This document shows positions 62,311-64,000 of a stretch of 64,000 nt of DNA, piece after piece; within the stretch, counting starts at the first letter, position 1; every line of letters begins with the position of its first letter. The stretch spans positions 97,954 through 161,953 of the forward strand of contig NZ_MRAE01000003.1 of assembly GCF_002008345.1 (NCBI RefSeq), in the 5' to 3' direction. The notes under the pieces are model-generated. The model saw only the letters and a program-made list of their open reading frames with translations, was not told the DNA's origin and searched no databases. The translations under genes were made by a program, and so were the position numbers. Source of the stretch: Clostridium tepidum (GTDB taxonomy: Bacteria; Bacillota; Clostridia; Clostridiales; Clostridiaceae).

Positions 62311-62450
62311 AATATAATGAATGCGTATTAAATAAAAATATAAAATATAATAGTAAAAGAGAAAACAAATTAAATCTTTAAAATTTAATAAAATATATTG
62401 GTATTAAAAAATCATAAAAACATAAAGAAACAGCATAGAAAGGAGAAGTT

Positions 62451-62477
62451 GTGGTTTGTTATGATTTCCATAACTAG
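62451..62477 (+). promoter_or_regulatory. Short upstream frame with strong ribosome site before the symporter
   Basis: AAAGGAGAAGTT leads into GTG 62451, which opens an eight-codon frame ending at TAG 62475-62477. This frame is in phase with the symporter, whose own GTG start lies seven bases after the TAG and has only a weak ribosome site. Either the symporter is translated by reinitiation or coupling, or a nonsense base shortened its N terminus. Confidence 0.45.
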
Positions 62478-62483
62478 GTTAAT

Positions 62484-63899
62484 GTGGAAGGATATTTAAC
62501 ATTTATAATAATATACGCTATCATACTAATATTAGCAGGATTTATAGTAAAAAAATACGTAAAAGGAGCTGAAGATTTTTTTGTAGCAGGAAGAAAGCTT
62601 AACTCTAAACTATTATTTACTACATTAATAGCAGCTAATATAGGGGCAGGATCTACTGTAGGAATAACAGGTATTGCATATAAGTATGGAGTATCTTCTT
62701 ATTGGTGGATATTTATGTCAGCTATAGGAACAATAATATTAGCTTTTTGGGTAGGACCTAAGATATGGGAAAAATCTATGAAATACAATTTGTATACATT
62801 AGGAGATTATTTAGATATAAGATATTCTAAATATTTTAAAGGAATTATATCTATAATGATGACTATAGGTACACTAGCATTATTTGCAGGTCAGCTTATG
62901 GGGATTGCATGGATATTAAATGTAACTTCAGGAATTAATAAAAATATAGGGATTTTAATTGGAGCAATAGTTGTAGTTGTTTATTTTTCATCTGGTGGGC
63001 TTTTATCTTCAGCTATAGTAAATGTATTAGAATTAGTAATAATAATACTAGGTTTTATAATAGCAGTACCATATTGTATAAAAAGTGTAAATGGATTTAG
63101 TGGGTTACATACAGCTATATTGAATAATTTGCCAGCAAATGAAGGTGCAAATTATTTTAGCCTAAAAGGTATAGGGATAAGCACTATAGTAGGATGGTTT
63201 TTAATGCTTACACCATCATTTTTCATATCACCAGGGTTAATAGGAAAGGTTTATGGAGCAAAGGACATAGAAACTATAAAAAAAGGAGCAGGAATATGTG
63301 CAGTAGTTCAAGGATTGTTTGCATTTTTACCTACTATATTAGGAATGTGTGCTTTTGCAGTATTTCCAAACCTTAGTCAACAGGAATTAGCACTACCTAT
63401 GGTTATGAAAAATTTAATGCCTTTTTCAGTATCTGCTTTAGCATTAGCTGCTATATTTGCGGCAGAAGTTAGTACAGCAGATGCGGTTTTATATATGTTA
63501 ACAACTACATTTACAGAAGATATATATAAAACTTTTATAGATCCTAAAATGGAAGATAAAAAATTATTAAAGGCAGGAAGAATAGTTACAATTATAGGTG
63601 GTATATTAGGAGTAGCTATGGCATTTATATTGCCTAATATAATAACCGCACTCTCTATATTTTATACACTAATGTCTGTTTCTTTGACAGTACCATTATT
63701 ATTTGGACTATTTTCAGAAAAACCAAATAATAAAATTGCTTTTATATCATCAATAATAGGAATAATAGTAACATTATATTTGCAATTTCAAAATAATGAT
63801 AAAGGTATATGGATACTAAATGCACAATCTACAGGAATATTATTCTCTTTGATTGTAATGATAATTTTTTTATTGCTAAAAAAAGAAGTTACGGATTAA
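62484..63899 (+). CDS. Sodium:solute symporter (SSS family)
   Basis: A 471-residue transporter with 13 predicted segments of the SSSF family. The second-segment motif AEDFFVAGRKLNSKLLFTTL, followed by ANIGAGSTVGITGIAYKYG and WWIFMSAIGTIILAFWVGPKIW, and the late AEVSTADAVLYMLTTTFTEDIY with the sodium-site Ser/Thr residues, are characteristic. Substrates in the family include pantothenate, proline, acetate and sugars; none can be assigned here. The GTG 62484 start fits family length. It is the last complete gene; 63900-64000 is AT-rich without a recognisable feature. Confidence 0.87.
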   Translation: MEGYLTFIIIYAIILILAGFIVKKYVKGAEDFFVAGRKLNSKLLFTTLIAANIGAGSTVGITGIAYKYGVSSYWWIFMSAIGTIILAFWVGPKIWEKSMKYNLYTLGDYLDIRYSKYFKGIISIMMTIGTLALFAGQLMGIAWILNVTSGINKNIGILIGAIVVVVYFSSGGLLSSAIVNVLELVIIILGFIIAVPYCIKSVNGFSGLHTAILNNLPANEGANYFSLKGIGISTIVGWFLMLTPSFFISPGLIGKVYGAKDIETIKKGAGICAVVQGLFAFLPTILGMCAFAVFPNLSQQELALPMVMKNLMPFSVSALALAAIFAAEVSTADAVLYMLTTTFTEDIYKTFIDPKMEDKKLLKAGRIVTIIGGILGVAMAFILPNIITALSIFYTLMSVSLTVPLLFGLFSEKPNNKIAFISSIIGIIVTLYLQFQNNDKGIWILNAQSTGILFSLIVMIIFLLLKKEVTD

Positions 63900-64000
63900 T
63901 ATATTTTAAATAGTGAGGATTAAAACTATTTCTTGTTTAATGTATTTAAAATTTATTATAATCTCTTAGAAAGTTCAGTTATTCATTTCGCTGCATATAC

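Overview
The window is low-GC, gene-dense Firmicutes DNA with AGGAGG-type ribosome binding sites, frequent GTG/TTG starts and strong hairpin-plus-U terminators. The tmRNA tag (ANDNFALAA), the two agrBD loci and the gene order around adhE fit the proteolytic Clostridium botulinum / C. sporogenes group. The species call is inference. No toxin gene, rRNA, tRNA, CRISPR array, phage or intact insertion sequence is visible.

Layout. 0.4-0.8 kb: ssrA (tmRNA). 0.8-3.4 kb: a DUF4317 protein and a membrane protein with a Ser/Thr-rich tail. 3.6-5.5 kb: lysine riboswitch and LysP permease, then a MITE-like hairpin repeat and a decayed FAD-oxidase gene. 6.1-10.8 kb: a Bce-type antimicrobial-peptide sensing and resistance module (RR, HK, ABC ATPase, permease). 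11.0-13.2 kb: guanine riboswitch with pbuX-xpt. 13.6-18.5 kb: lrgAB, a lipoprotein gene with a frameshift in its signal peptide, and DUF1846 and DUF5317 proteins.

18.7-28.9 kb is the most unusual part: three tandem agr-like modules. Module 1 is a small AgrC-sensor-like membrane protein, AgrB, AgrD, and a membrane GGDEF/HD-GYP protein. Module 2 is the same small protein, frameshifted at codon 3, and a PAS-histidine kinase, with no agrB or agrD. Module 3 is small protein, AgrB, AgrD and a PAS-histidine kinase. The three large receptors share one membrane domain joined to different outputs (c-di-GMP turnover or phosphotransfer), and neither kinase has a neighbouring response regulator. Between modules 1 and 2 lies a GNAT acetyltransferase preceded by a probable leader peptide and attenuator.

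29.2-38.1 kb is metabolic: a TtcA-like tRNA thiolase, a cupin-XRE regulator divergent from an amino-acid permease and Xaa-Pro peptidase, AdhE under a promoter carrying a Rex-like operator, and a DUF2325/DUF3793 pair with a possible Fur box. 38.5-46.9 kb deals with the surface and envelope: a six-repeat DUF346 lectin-like protein, PAP2 phosphatase, an MMPL exporter with a giant heptad-repeat partner behind a double-palindrome promoter, and a polysaccharide deacetylase. 46.9-51.9 kb: a two-component system with a lipoprotein, an MnmM-like methyltransferase and a TVP38 membrane protein. 52.0-64.0 kb: a GGDEF-EAL protein, MATE transporter, cysteine-desulfurase-like enzyme divergent from a YeiH transporter, a PAP2 protein overlapping a VanRS-like two-component system, and a sodium:solute symporter.

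Common themes are envelope stress sensing, cyclic-di-GMP and peptide quorum signalling, and RNA-based control. Several small lesions (two single-A losses near starts, two gene remnants) point to recent local decay or to sequencing errors in A tracts.
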